From G963663495 sp963663495 (lineage in GTDB: Bacteria > Bacteroidota > Rhodothermia > Rhodothermales > Bin80): a DNA stretch of 64,000 nucleotides. The position numbers and the translations under genes were made by a program. Positions 48,088-57,690 of this stretch are shown here, in pieces. The stretch covers positions 4,774,001-4,838,000 of the forward strand of contig OY760427.1 of assembly GCA_963663495.1 (NCBI GenBank), written 5' to 3'. Every line of letters starts with the position of its first letter. Within the stretch, counting starts at the first letter, position 1. The notes beneath the pieces are model-generated. The model saw only the letters and a list, made by a program, of their open reading frames with translations, did no database searches and was not told the DNA's origin.

Positions 48088-49400
48088 CGGCTTAGCTCAT
48101 CCTCGGCGACGGCATCCGGAATCGGAAGCCGGATCGCTCCAGTGAGAAGCTGTTGCATCATGCCCTGCTTGATCGCACGAGTCTTGTCCAAGCGGCGGTC
48201 CAGCGCGGCGATCTCAGCGTCCATGTCGGTGAAGACGGCGGCGATGGCGCCCTGCTCGGGAAGGGGCGGCAAGGAGAGGAATAGCCCTTGGACCATCTCT
48301 TTGTTCAGATTCGCCTGCGTCCCCTGTTGCCCGAGCGTCTTCACCCTCCTCTTCATCCAAGTGAGCGAGTAATACAAGAAAGCAGAGCGCAGCGAACTAC
48401 CCGGCTGAATGCCGAGGATCGCCTGACTCGCGCATAGAGGTCTCCCGGCGATGCTGCATTCTCCGATCGATGCGTACATCGCATAAAGCACGGTACCGGC
48501 AGGGAATAGGCGCGCTGAGCTGTTGTCCAGCCCCAAACGGCTGAGGGTTCGCTCCGTCGTTATGACGACCTTATCACCACTACTTGTCATGTCATTGATG
48601 GACACCCAAGGGATGTCTCCGTTGTAATAGGCTCCGACTGAGGTTAGGGGCGTGCCACCGCTAGCCATCGCGGCAACTTCCCCCAACCGCCTCGTCCCCC
48701 ACTCCCCTTCGAACCCCGGCAGCCGCGTCCTGCCGGTCAGGAGTTGCTGCATCGCGGCGCGCTTGATCGCCCGCTTCTTCGCGATCAACGCCTCCAACGA
48801 CCCGATTAGGGCGTCCACGTCCATGAGGACTGCGGCGATGGCCCGCTGTTCGGAGAGGGGTGGGAGTGAAAATTCAACCTCGGCCAAGTGATCGCTGCGA
48901 ATATGGACGACTGCATCTCCCTGAGCCATACGCGCTTTCTGACGGGCGGCGACTGGGGCGTTCAGTAGATGCGCGAGATACACCGGATCCTCTCTGGACA
49001 CCCTCAGGACTATGATGTCTCCGCCGGCATATGCGGGCTCTTCACCGATGTACGCGACGCAAATGCCGATTTCCTCTGCCGTTTCCCCCGACCCGGCAAA
49101 CAGTAGTTCGTCCCTCTCGATTTGCAACGCCGTTGCGGCTACGTCCATCGGAATCCGAGACACCGGGTGGGTCACGTAGTTCTCATACCGCGTGTAGAGT
49201 TCTCCGTACCGAACGCAAGGGAATCCGGTGTCCCGCAGTTCGGTCCGTCTGATCCCCTTGCCTTTACGGAATGCCCCCAACTCCCCCAGCCTTCTTACTT
49301 CCCACTCCCCACGAAACCTCGCTGGCTGCTTGATGGCGACGCGGCGACCGGGCGATGTGGCCCCATCTTCCAGCGCGGCGAAGAGGCGTTGTGAGCTCAT
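48084..49400 (-). CDS. hsdS: Type I R-M specificity subunit HsdS
   Basis: The 438-residue protein has two target-recognition domains. The first starts GEWEVRRLGELGAFRKGKGI and the second GEWGTRRLGEVAAMASGGTP. Each ends with the conserved helix block (SLPPLSEQRAIAAVLMDVDALIGSLEALIAKKRAIK and the matching LPEQGAIAAVFTDMDAEIAAL). It determines the DNA sequence recognised by the HsdM/HsdR complex. Complete, with 4-nt overlaps on both sides (hsdM upstream, DUF4062 gene downstream). Confidence 0.94.
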   Translation of the reverse strand: MSSQRLFAALEDGATSPGRRVAIKQPARFRGEWEVRRLGELGAFRKGKGIRRTELRDTGFPCVRYGELYTRYENYVTHPVSRIPMDVAATALQIERDELLFAGSGETAEEIGICVAYIGEEPAYAGGDIIVLRVSREDPVYLAHLLNAPVAARQKARMAQGDAVVHIRSDHLAEVEFSLPPLSEQRAIAAVLMDVDALIGSLEALIAKKRAIKRAAMQQLLTGRTRLPGFEGEWGTRRLGEVAAMASGGTPLTSVGAYYNGDIPWVSINDMTSSGDKVVITTERTLSRLGLDNSSARLFPAGTVLYAMYASIGECSIAGRPLCASQAILGIQPGSSLRSAFLYYSLTWMKRRVKTLGQQGTQANLNKEMVQGLFLSLPPLPEQGAIAAVFTDMDAEIAALDRRLDKTRAIKQGMMQQLLTGAIRLPIPDAVAEDELSR

Positions 49401-51850
49401 ACCGAGAGCCCCATCTGGTTCAGGTGGGTCTCGACCCTCGCGCTGTGGTCCTCAACCTGACGCTCAAGCTCAGGCAGCGGCTCCGCGTACCGTTCCTCCA
49501 GCACTCTCACGCGGTCCACAAGCTCGCCCGTCAGTCGCTCGACCACCGCCAGAATGGCGTCCTCGATGCTTGCCATCCACTTGTCGGCGACCACCATGTC
49601 GGCGACCTCGGCCGCGCCAAGCGGTGCGTACCGCGCCAGCACCTTCTCCTCAAGCTCCGCCTGAGCGGCCCTCGTGGTCCTCTTCGCCTTGGGGTGCGCC
49701 TTCATCAGATCGAGGCAGGCCTCCAGCATGTCGCGTTCTTCCAGGTCCTCCAGACCGTCGCCAACCGCCAGCAGCCGCGCCTCCACGGCTGCTTGTGTCA
49801 CCTTACCCGTCGCCGTGGTCACGCCGCTCAGCGGACCGTCCTCGCCCGCATTCTCCTCAACGAACGCTGCTACATCCCGCCCCATGGCCTCCTCTGCGGC
49901 CAGCAGGCGCTCAACCACGCCGCGCTCGCCAGGGAAGTACCGCGCGACCACAAGCGCCGGCGGAAGCAGGTCCATCCTGTACTTCGTCCGCCGCACCGTC
50001 AGGCCCTGCGACTCTGTTGCCCCTTTCCCCTTCCCGCCCGCCAAAACGCGCGGCCGCGCCGCCTCGGTCCAGCCCTCCGTCACGACCAGGTATGCGTCGT
50101 TCTGCATGACTTCGTCCCAGTAGTCCATGAGGCACTGGTACACATCGTAGCGGTCGAGGAGTGAAAGGTCCGCGAAGCGGTGCAACAGATCCTGCGACAG
50201 GTCCCGGATCAGGGTTTTGGGAGAATCGCCCTCGCCGAGTCCGAGAAGACGGGGCGCATGCGCCCGCCGCCAATCGTCAAAGACGCGGCGAATCCGGTCC
50301 GCGTACGCCCTGAACTCAACGTGTCCGTGGACGACTGCCCGTACCTCGTCCGAGGGAGCCCGTGCGCGGCTGTACCCTTCACGACCGCCCGGTGCGAACA
50401 ACCGGTCCCGCAGCCCCGGAAACACCTTCCAGAAGCGCCCGAGAGCGTCGATGTCACGGTTCGGGATGCCTCCATGGAGGTGCGCACCCAGGTCGTGAAT
50501 GTCCTCGCGCTCGCCGGAGTAGATGTAGCGGGGGATGTTCAGGTTGTAATCGTTGGCCTCGTTGGCGATCTCGTTCATCGGCACCCTGCGCGCGTACCCG
50601 GGAACGGCCCTCCGCTTGTTGAACACGTCCACGATGCAGTAGATGTCGCGCTCCCGAAGCCGGTTCTTCGCGCCGTCCTTCCGGAAGCCCCGGCTAGCGT
50701 CGATCATGAAGATGCCGTCCCGCGTGGCTGCATCCTCTTTGTCGATCACCACTATGCAGGCCGGGATCCCGGTGCCGTAGAAGAGGTTGGCGGGAAGTCC
50801 GATTACCCCTTGGATCAGGCCTCGCCCGACCAGATTGCGGCGGATGGCCGCCTCTCGGTTGCCCCGGAAGAGCACACCGTGCGGGAGAATGATCGCGCCC
50901 TTGCCGGTGCTCTTGAGCGAGGCGACGAAATGGAGGAGGAAGGCGTAGTCGCCGTTCTTGGCCGGTGGGATGCCGTACTCGAAGCGGCGAAACTCGTCCT
51001 GCGCGGGATCGAGGCCGTTAGACCAAGCCTTCGTTGAGAAGGGCGGATTGGCCACGGCAAAGTCGAATCGCTGGAGCAGCCCGCGCCTGTCGGTGAAGCG
51101 CGGCGCGGCAAGCGTGTTGCCCCGCTCGATCTCGGCCGCCGTGTGGCCATGCAGGATCATGTTCGTGCGCGCCATCGTCCACGTCGCCACGTCCATCTCC
51201 TGCCCGAAGATGGTCAACCCTTGCGGAGCCTCGTCGGAGGCCTTGATGAGCAGCGAGCCGGAGCCGCAGGTGGGGTCGTAGACGGAACGATCGCGGGTCG
51301 TGTCCGGCCCGATTCCAATGACCCGGGCCATGATGCGCGATACCTCCGCCGGAGTATAGAACTGTCCCTTGCTCTTGCCCGACTGGGTCGCAAAGTGCCG
51401 CATGAGGTACTCGTAGGCGTCGCCCAAGAGGTCATCGCCGTGGGCGCGGTTGGCGCGGAAATCGAGCCCCTCGAAGATTCCGACCAGCTTCGTGAGGCGA
51501 TCCGTCATTTCCCGGCCCCTGCCCAACCTGCTCTCGTCGTTGAAGTCGGCTTGGTCGATCACACCCCTCAGTAGAGACCCGTTGGCTTCCGCGAGTCTGC
51601 CGATGACCTTGTTGATCCCGTCGCCGATCTCCTTGGTGCCCTTGAGCGCGACCATGTCGGCGAAACCGCCGCCCATTGGCACCTCGATGTCAAGGTACGG
51701 GCTGTCGTCGTCCGCGTACTTGTCCGAGACGTACTTCATGAACAGCAGCGTCAGGACGTAGTCCTTGTACTGCGAGGCGTCCATCCCGCCGCGCAACTGG
51801 TCGCAACTCTGCCAGAGCGAGGCGTAGAGGTGGGATTTGCGAAGGGCCAT
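49397..51850 (-). CDS. hsdM: Type I R-M methyltransferase subunit HsdM
   Basis: From ATG 51850 (MALRKSHLYASLWQSCDQLR) the protein has 817 residues: HsdM N-terminal helical domain, AdoMet motif I DPTCGSGSLLIKA near residue 190 and catalytic NPPF (AVANPPFSTKAW) near 267. It makes N6-adenine methylation with HsdS. It is some 300 residues longer than typical HsdM. The extra C-terminus (about residues 490-817; LLDRYDVYQCLMDYWDEVMQ, coiled coils near the end) is shared by a subset of the family. The frame continues 44 codons upstream without family similarity, so 51850 is chosen. First gene of the operon. Confidence 0.94.
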   Translation of the reverse strand: MALRKSHLYASLWQSCDQLRGGMDASQYKDYVLTLLFMKYVSDKYADDDSPYLDIEVPMGGGFADMVALKGTKEIGDGINKVIGRLAEANGSLLRGVIDQADFNDESRLGRGREMTDRLTKLVGIFEGLDFRANRAHGDDLLGDAYEYLMRHFATQSGKSKGQFYTPAEVSRIMARVIGIGPDTTRDRSVYDPTCGSGSLLIKASDEAPQGLTIFGQEMDVATWTMARTNMILHGHTAAEIERGNTLAAPRFTDRRGLLQRFDFAVANPPFSTKAWSNGLDPAQDEFRRFEYGIPPAKNGDYAFLLHFVASLKSTGKGAIILPHGVLFRGNREAAIRRNLVGRGLIQGVIGLPANLFYGTGIPACIVVIDKEDAATRDGIFMIDASRGFRKDGAKNRLRERDIYCIVDVFNKRRAVPGYARRVPMNEIANEANDYNLNIPRYIYSGEREDIHDLGAHLHGGIPNRDIDALGRFWKVFPGLRDRLFAPGGREGYSRARAPSDEVRAVVHGHVEFRAYADRIRRVFDDWRRAHAPRLLGLGEGDSPKTLIRDLSQDLLHRFADLSLLDRYDVYQCLMDYWDEVMQNDAYLVVTEGWTEAARPRVLAGGKGKGATESQGLTVRRTKYRMDLLPPALVVARYFPGERGVVERLLAAEEAMGRDVAAFVEENAGEDGPLSGVTTATGKVTQAAVEARLLAVGDGLEDLEERDMLEACLDLMKAHPKAKRTTRAAQAELEEKVLARYAPLGAAEVADMVVADKWMASIEDAILAVVERLTGELVDRVRVLEERYAEPLPELERQVEDHSARVETHLNQMGLSV

Positions 51851-52503
51851 GGTCAGGCGGTGCGGGCAAGGGTCAGCGCGGGAAGAGGCGAAGTCTTCAG
51901 AACACCTAGCGGTCGGATCTCTCGTAGCGTAAGTCCTGCGCGCACCTCGGATGCGTGGTCGCCGACCTCGGCGGCACAGCACGGCACCCCATCATTGCGG
52001 TTCATCCTCCAATGTAGCAGGTCGTTCGGCCCCGCTCTTGCGCCGGAAAGGGAACGCCGACCGGCAGGGGGGGCCAGCGGGTCGGCACCGACGGTATCCA
52101 TGAAACACGGTTCTTGTTTACTTGGAGCGATAAGTGCTACCGAGCCTCTTTGGCGGGGTTCCGAACGTACGCGGGGGTGTCCGAATCTATCCGCGCGGCG
52201 CTGATGTTACCCTTGATTTTGTGCACTCTCCGTCCGATGGCAGGAGAGCGACAATCGTCGAAGGCCACTCCGGCCTAGCGCCCCACCGATCATGCTCGGT
52301 GGCCTAACTCTTGTATCCGCAACGAGCGGAAGGCCGGTCTTCGACCGCAGATCGCGTTGCTTCAGCAATTCATGTAAGGTAGTGTGTCGCACTACACAGC
52401 ACACACATTCCCCGTAACGGAATAAATTCCCGTCGTGCTGCGAGAATCGAGATAATCTGAGCACCCCGGATACTTCATCAGAGAGCACGTCATCCCGGCA
52501 GCC
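51851..52503. other. Intergenic region between divergent hsdM operon and defence remnants
   Basis: It should hold the hsdM promoter (minus strand), though no clear promoter or operator motif could be picked out. From about 52462 the plus strand encodes HPGYFIREHVIP in the higA frame, belonging to the remnant below. The rest shows nothing recognisable. Confidence 0.4.
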
Positions 52504-52713
52504 GTGCCATTGAAGAAAGCCGCCAAGCGTCTAGGAGTCAGCAGACCCGCCTTGCCGAATCTGCTCAGCGGTAAATCGTTGCTGTCCTCGGAAATGGCCA
52601 TGCGCTTGAAAAAGGCCTTCGGTACGGAAGGAAACGAACTGCTGAAGCGTCAGAGGGAGTTTGATCGCTGTAGCCAACAGAGAGGAGAACGGGCGATCGT
52701 GGTACGCCCCTAG
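52462..52713 (+). pseudogene. higA: HigA-type antitoxin (XRE helix-turn-helix), 5' damaged
   Basis: The frame gives HPGYFIREHVIPAAVPLKKA, AKRLGVSRPALPNLLSGKSL, LSSEMAMRLKKAFG. This is the full HigA/VapI core including the conserved HPGE-like start. No start codon precedes HPG: a TAA lies two codons before it (52453-52455), so only a GTG at 52504 inside the domain could initiate. No HigB toxin is recognisable upstream. It is a relic of a toxin-antitoxin pair. Confidence 0.75.
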
Positions 52714-53115
52714 TTGCGGCCATTCCTCCTGATCAAGTCCCGGAAGATTGACGCGTGGGTTGACCAAACCGACGCTCGTTACCTGTTCCCCGCTCTACTT
52801 CGCCTGCTCATTATCTCGACAAACGATGGTCTGAGCCGCGTCACGCTTCCAGGCCACGACGACGGACAGCGGCACGGATGGGACGGTCTGTTAGAGGCCG
52901 ATTCTGCCACTCCTTGGATCCCAAAGAGGTTTTCGTGCCGAGAGTTCGGAACGAGCCGAGAGCCGCGTGAGACGGTCAATCTGGATTATCGAACTGCGCT
53001 CCGGCGCCCTATGCCGTTCGCGGATCGAAGGGAGACGACATTCGTATTCGTCATATCGCGCAAGTGGGATTACGCGGCCGACTGGGCCGCTACGAAACAG
53101 CATGAGGGCCATTGA
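52714..53115 (+). pseudogene. N-terminal fragment of a large defence-type protein (nuclease-like domain)
   Basis: The 133-residue frame (TTG start) reads KIDAWVDQTDARYLFPALLRLLI, HDDGQRHGWDGLLEADSATPWIP, SCREFGTSREP and TFVFVISRKWD. I recall the pattern GWDG-vEa-wvP-G-S-WElGt with Kadkdy as an N-terminal domain of large NTPase-type defence proteins; I cannot confirm that by search. Here it ends 7 nt before hamA, so only the first domain survives. The remnant call is inference; a short stand-alone protein is possible. Confidence 0.45.
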
Positions 53116-53121
53116 AAGGAG

Positions 53122-53790
53122 GTGAAGGCGCTCGATGCCAGCGACCTTGAAACATGGCTCGCCCAGTCGATCCCGGCTCAGATATGGCTTGCTAAGGAGC
53201 TTGAGATCGACACTGGTGGTGTTGAGACCTTGGACAGTTTCTGGGACCGTCGGTCTGGGGCGAGCAGTCCGAGACTCACGCCCGAAGTATTCAGACCCTC
53301 TCTCGTGGCGTATCGCAAGAAGGGTTCCAGCTTGCCGGGAGCCGACCTCGGTGGTCTGCATGCCGATTCCAATGGCGATTGTCTGGCTTACGGCGAAGTC
53401 AAGACATCCTCTGTCGCAGAGTATCCACCGGGAGTTATGTATGGTTGTATGGGTCTGCAGCGGCAGCTTGAAGATATTCGTGACAATGATTCAACATGGG
53501 ATGGCCTCTTTAGGTACCTTGGTCACCGCGCCCTAGGATCCGCTTGGAGCGAGCGTTTTCGACGAGCTACGAAACGTTATCTGATCGATGACTTTGATGT
53601 GCACCTGTTTGGCTTCCGAGTTCGGGACATCCCGCCGCATGAGGACGACCGACGGGCGAGGGTGTATTTACTTGGCCGGGGTTGCCCCGACCAAATGAAG
53701 ATCGAATTATACGCGTTGAACTTGCCGGCCAATCGCATTAAAGGGCTCGGAGAAGCAGTCTTAGCTGCCAGGAAGGGAGATCGACCGTGA
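53122..53790 (+). CDS. hamA: HamA-like nuclease of a two-gene nuclease-helicase defence module
   Basis: The 222-residue protein has a PD-(D/E)xK-like core: Asp86, then E92-x-K94 in CLAYGEVKTSS. EYPPGVMYGCMGLQRQLEDI, FRYLGHRALGSAW and RDIPPHEDDRRARV follow. In Hachiman systems HamA carries such an ExK nuclease site and is held by the helicase HamB. Start GTG 53122 lies directly behind AGGAG with no usual spacing; a TGA at 53113 closes the frame just upstream. The protein is shorter at its N-terminus than HamA proteins I know, so truncation or a different subfamily is possible. Overlaps hamB by 4 nt. Confidence 0.6.
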   Translation: MKALDASDLETWLAQSIPAQIWLAKELEIDTGGVETLDSFWDRRSGASSPRLTPEVFRPSLVAYRKKGSSLPGADLGGLHADSNGDCLAYGEVKTSSVAEYPPGVMYGCMGLQRQLEDIRDNDSTWDGLFRYLGHRALGSAWSERFRRATKRYLIDDFDVHLFGFRVRDIPPHEDDRRARVYLLGRGCPDQMKIELYALNLPANRIKGLGEAVLAARKGDRP

Positions 53791-56700
53791 ACCTGTCAAC
53801 AAAAGGCCTCGACCTGCTCGAAAGTCACTGGGCACTTGATGCAATTGGCCAAGCTGATCTTGAGAGGGTTAAAACGTTGGTTCGTGAACGATTGGCTTAC
53901 CGGGCTGTCGGTGGACAGATCTCATTTTCGTTCTCCTGGAGCAAGGGTGACGACTCCTTGCTTAGACGGGTTGCGCTTGCCTTCGAGCTCGCAGCGATCG
54001 AAGGATTGGAGGAACTAAGTCGATCTTCTGGAAAGAACATTGAACTACGCGAACAAGCGGTTGCCGCATCATACCGCGTGTTTGAAATTCGTCAGTTAAT
54101 GCCAGTTCCGGTCAAGACCCTTGATAGATTGTTCTTTGTGCTGCACCTTTCCGCCGTCGCGTACTGCGGAGATCGCTGGTCTGATCTTCGACGCTGGTAC
54201 AAGGATAATCAAGAGGTGCTCGAGCCTCCAAGTGTCGCCGGGATAGAATGGGACCGGCGCTTGCTGTACCGGCTTTTCGATTGCTGGATTCGGTTGTTTC
54301 GCAAACGCGGCTGGGACGATCTTGACCGGATTAGAGAGATAATCGCAGGACTACGCGAAGATCAATCTCGTTTCGAGCAAGGCTGTCTCCAGAACGACTC
54401 ACCTGAACAGAATAGGGCAACTGCCCTGCGACTCGTAGCACTCTACCACTGGGCAAAAGCAACCGAAATCGTAGCCAATTACATTCTAGAGGGGCGACCA
54501 CCCAGTCCGCTTAGCTCACTTGATAAGCATTTCGATGGGGCAATTAAAGCAGCGATGGCTTCAGGCGACGCACAGCACGAGGTGATCTTGCGCTGGATGC
54601 ATTCAGCTGCGTGGATGGTGGTTACTAATTCGCTATGGTGGGCAACGCGCGCTGTCAATTCGCGGACATCGGACTTCGTTCGCTCCCTCACTCGTCGCGA
54701 ACATCGAGCAATGTTCGAGCTACTGCCGCCACAGCGCGCGGCGCTAATGGAACAGGGACTTCTTGATCAGGCCAAGACCGCCATCGTGATCGATTTGCCG
54801 ACCTCCGACGGAAAGACATTGCTCGCGCAGTTTCGCATTTTGCAGGCACTAAACCAGTTTGATGCAGAGAGGGGATGGGTTGCTTATGTGGCACCGACGC
54901 GTACCCTGTGCGCTCAACTCACTCGTAGGCTAAGGACGGATTTTGAGCCCATCGGAGTGGGAGTGGAACAGCTGACAGCTGCGATTGAAGTGGATACGTT
55001 TGAGGAAGAATTGCTGGCCGGTGACCATCAGTCCTTCCATGTGCTCGTAGCTACGCCCGAGAAATTATCTCTTGTAATACGCAACAGAAAAGTCGAGAAG
55101 AGGCCTTTAGCTCTCGTGGTGATGGATGAGGCGCATAATATCGAGACTGAGGGGCGTGGATTACGTATTGAAATGCTGCTCGCCACGATAAGAATGGATT
55201 GCCCCTTAGCCAATTTTCTGCTTCTCATGCCCTATGTAGAGGGAGGCGAGTCAGTTGCACAATGGTTGGCGCAGGATGTTAGTGCGGGCCAGGCTATCAG
55301 CCTAGGAACCATACCCTGGAAGCCCAACGAGCGAATTATTGGACTCTACGGGGCAATGCCTGACGAAAGGGAGAGAGCTGGATGGCATCTTCGCTTCAAA
55401 ACTTTAACGACTACCCCGAAGGCCATGGCGCTAAGTGGCACTCACCGCGTTGGCGGAGTGAGGCCCATCAATGTCCCCAAGAGCCAAGTCATAGCCCACG
55501 GTAAACAAAAAGGCTTGGGTATTCAGACGGCTGCAATGGCCTCGGTTATGTCGGCTCGTGGGACGAGCATCGCAATTGCAAACAACATTCGTACCGTATG
55601 GAAGATGGCGACCAAGGCTGCCCAGTGCCTGCCGAATCTCGAACCGGTGCCATCGCAAATTCAACTTGTACAGAACTTTCTACGTACTGAGGTCGGTCCG
55701 GATTTTCAGCTGGTCGAGAACTTGGAGAAGGGGGTTGGAGTCCATCATGCAGGCCTGTCAGACGATGCACGAGCTCTGATGGAATGGTTAGCGGAGACTG
55801 GAAGTCTGAAGGTCCTCTGTGCGACTACTACCATCGCGCAAGGCATTAACTTCCCGGTTTCGTCTGTATTCATGCAATCGCACAAGTACCCTTATGGGAA
55901 GGAAATGTTACCGCGCGAATTCTGGAATCTTGCCGGCCGCGCGGGTCGGATCGGCCAAGATAGCGTGGGAGTAATCGGCCTAGCGAAAGGTTCGGACCCG
56001 GGATCCGTGACAGAATTCGTCAGTCGCAGCACAGGTGCACTTGTGTCACGGCTCGTGTCGCAATTGAACGAGCTAGCCGCGCAGGGACAATTGGCGAACC
56101 TTTCTGATGTACTGTGGAAGGATCAATGGGAGGACTTCCGTTGCTATATCGCCCATCTCTGGGCAGAAAAGAAGAACCTGGAGGTGGTGTTAGCGGATAC
56201 AGAAGAACTTCTCCGGCAGACGTACGGATACATAACGCTCCGTAACGATCCTTCGCAACAGCAGAAAGCAGACGCGTTATTGGACGCGACTCGCGCTTAC
56301 GCGCGTAAACTCGCCAAAATGCCAAGCGGGGTCGCCGAGCTTGCAGACTCGACTGGCTTTTCCCCGGAAGGTGTAAGCATTGCAATGTCGCGCTTAGGTA
56401 CGCTCAAAACCAAGCTTAAGCCTTCAGATTGGACTCCGGAGAGCCTGTTCGGCGAGAGTGGCAGGATCGCGGATTTGTTCGGCGTAATGTTAAAAGTGCC
56501 GCAACTGCGGCGACAGCTTGAGGATGTTCGCAGCAATGGTAGCGGTCAGGTGCAGATTTCCGATATGACGCGCGATTGGGTGAACGGCAAGACTATCGAC
56601 TTCTTAGCTCAAGAGTACTTCACCGATACGAGCACCAAGGATCAAACCTTGGCGATCACGAATGCCTGCCGCGCAGTATACCGGACTATCTCCTACAGTT

Positions 56701-57059
56701 GCACTTGGGGCATTGCAGTGCTAAGCAGGGTTTCCGGTGTTGATTTTGACAGTTTATCCGTGGATGAGCGCCGCAGGATTAATGCGCTTCCGGCGATGAT
56801 TTACCACGGTGTCCGGACAGAAGATGCCGTCCTGATGCGCATGAATTACGCGCCTCGTAGCGTGGCGGTAAGCCTTGGCGAGCTTTACCGCGAGGAAACC
56901 GGTGCAGCCGACGGTCGATACTCCGTCGTAAGTGCGCGCGGTTTTCTGAAGAGCCTTAGTGACAGCGATTGGCATAGCGTCCGCCCGGAAGGCTCAGCAC
57001 TCACGGGGAATGGGTATAAACGTCTATGGGAAGTGCTCTCTGGAGGAGTGACAGCCTGA
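53787..57059 (+). CDS. hamB: HamB-like Ski2-type DExH helicase
   Basis: The 1090-residue protein has a helical N-terminal third (about residues 1-310), then helicase motifs: motif I LPTSDGKTLLAQ near 337, Ia VAPTRTLCAQL, and motif II VVMDEAHN near 445. Next come VGVHHAGLSDDARAL, CATTTIAQGINFPV and motif VI NLAGRAGRIGQ near 714. A winged-helix/ratchet-like C-terminus follows. The HHAG and AGRAGR blocks place it in the Ski2/Hel308 group, as are Hachiman HamB proteins. Motif I has Ser-Asp instead of Gly-Ser. GTG start, coupled to hamA through a GTGA overlap. Intact frame. A related uncharacterised nuclease-helicase system is the alternative. Confidence 0.72.
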   Translation: MNLSTKGLDLLESHWALDAIGQADLERVKTLVRERLAYRAVGGQISFSFSWSKGDDSLLRRVALAFELAAIEGLEELSRSSGKNIELREQAVAASYRVFEIRQLMPVPVKTLDRLFFVLHLSAVAYCGDRWSDLRRWYKDNQEVLEPPSVAGIEWDRRLLYRLFDCWIRLFRKRGWDDLDRIREIIAGLREDQSRFEQGCLQNDSPEQNRATALRLVALYHWAKATEIVANYILEGRPPSPLSSLDKHFDGAIKAAMASGDAQHEVILRWMHSAAWMVVTNSLWWATRAVNSRTSDFVRSLTRREHRAMFELLPPQRAALMEQGLLDQAKTAIVIDLPTSDGKTLLAQFRILQALNQFDAERGWVAYVAPTRTLCAQLTRRLRTDFEPIGVGVEQLTAAIEVDTFEEELLAGDHQSFHVLVATPEKLSLVIRNRKVEKRPLALVVMDEAHNIETEGRGLRIEMLLATIRMDCPLANFLLLMPYVEGGESVAQWLAQDVSAGQAISLGTIPWKPNERIIGLYGAMPDERERAGWHLRFKTLTTTPKAMALSGTHRVGGVRPINVPKSQVIAHGKQKGLGIQTAAMASVMSARGTSIAIANNIRTVWKMATKAAQCLPNLEPVPSQIQLVQNFLRTEVGPDFQLVENLEKGVGVHHAGLSDDARALMEWLAETGSLKVLCATTTIAQGINFPVSSVFMQSHKYPYGKEMLPREFWNLAGRAGRIGQDSVGVIGLAKGSDPGSVTEFVSRSTGALVSRLVSQLNELAAQGQLANLSDVLWKDQWEDFRCYIAHLWAEKKNLEVVLADTEELLRQTYGYITLRNDPSQQQKADALLDATRAYARKLAKMPSGVAELADSTGFSPEGVSIAMSRLGTLKTKLKPSDWTPESLFGESGRIADLFGVMLKVPQLRRQLEDVRSNGSGQVQISDMTRDWVNGKTIDFLAQEYFTDTSTKDQTLAITNACRAVYRTISYSCTWGIAVLSRVSGVDFDSLSVDERRRINALPAMIYHGVRTEDAVLMRMNYAPRSVAVSLGELYREETGAADGRYSVVSARGFLKSLSDSDWHSVRPEGSALTGNGYKRLWEVLSGGVTA

Positions 57060-57642
57060 CGCTGTAGGGCTGGGATACTGACGGCACCTCTTGGTCAGCC
57101 CGCCGTGGACGACTTGGAAGCGATACCACAAGACGTTGCGCAGCGCCAGTGGATGAGTGGAAAGGCTATTGGCAATGCGGACGGGAGTTGTACGCATGGA
57201 TTCCCATTGTTATTTGCGCGATCTAGTGAGTTGCTACGATTTTACAGAGTCCGCTGGATTGTCTCGGGCCGCGCTTACGGGCGGCTGCCGCTGTTAGACA
57301 CTATGATCGGCAAGTCATGGAGCTATTGAAGAAATGGAAGCACATCATCTACTCGGTGTTCTGCAGAATGGCCGTGGTGGACTATAGCGGTTGCGCCGAC
57401 CACGCCTGCCAAGTGTTCAAGCCCGCGTCGGATGCCGTATTTTGGGTCGGGCCCTGGCGGCTAGCGCTGCCCTTTACCCATAGATGGTCATTATCGTTCA
57501 ATATTGCGTCGATTCTCGATGATATGCCGGCGTCACCAATCCGAGTCGATTAGCAAGACCGGCATGGTGTGGTACGTGGGGCGGCAGTGGGGGCCCGGTT
57601 TAGAGTTGTGCCGGGTGGCAGATGTGGACTTAGGGGCATAGG
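57060..57642. other. Spacer downstream of hamB without a supported gene
   Basis: Two short plus-strand frames (57105-57329 and 57317-57553) have no motif or convincing codon use. Nothing else was recognised. Confidence 0.4.
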
Positions 57643-57676
57643 ACCACACCAGGCATGATGGAATGCCTGGTGTGGT
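57643..57676. terminator. Perfect 14-bp hairpin after the IS4 transposase and facing hamB
   Basis: ACCACACCAGGCAT pairs exactly with ATGCCTGGTGTGGT across the 6-nt loop GATGGA. It lies 14 nt beyond the stop of the minus-strand transposase. No T-run follows on either strand. It may be an intrinsic-like stop serving both converging genes or a structured end of the insertion sequence. Confidence 0.5.
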
Positions 57677-57690
57677 ACAGCTGAACTCTC

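Noticed and set aside
49228..50164. Long plus-strand frames opposite hsdM
   Set aside because: Shadow frames with Pro/Arg/Ser-rich text over a complete HsdM.
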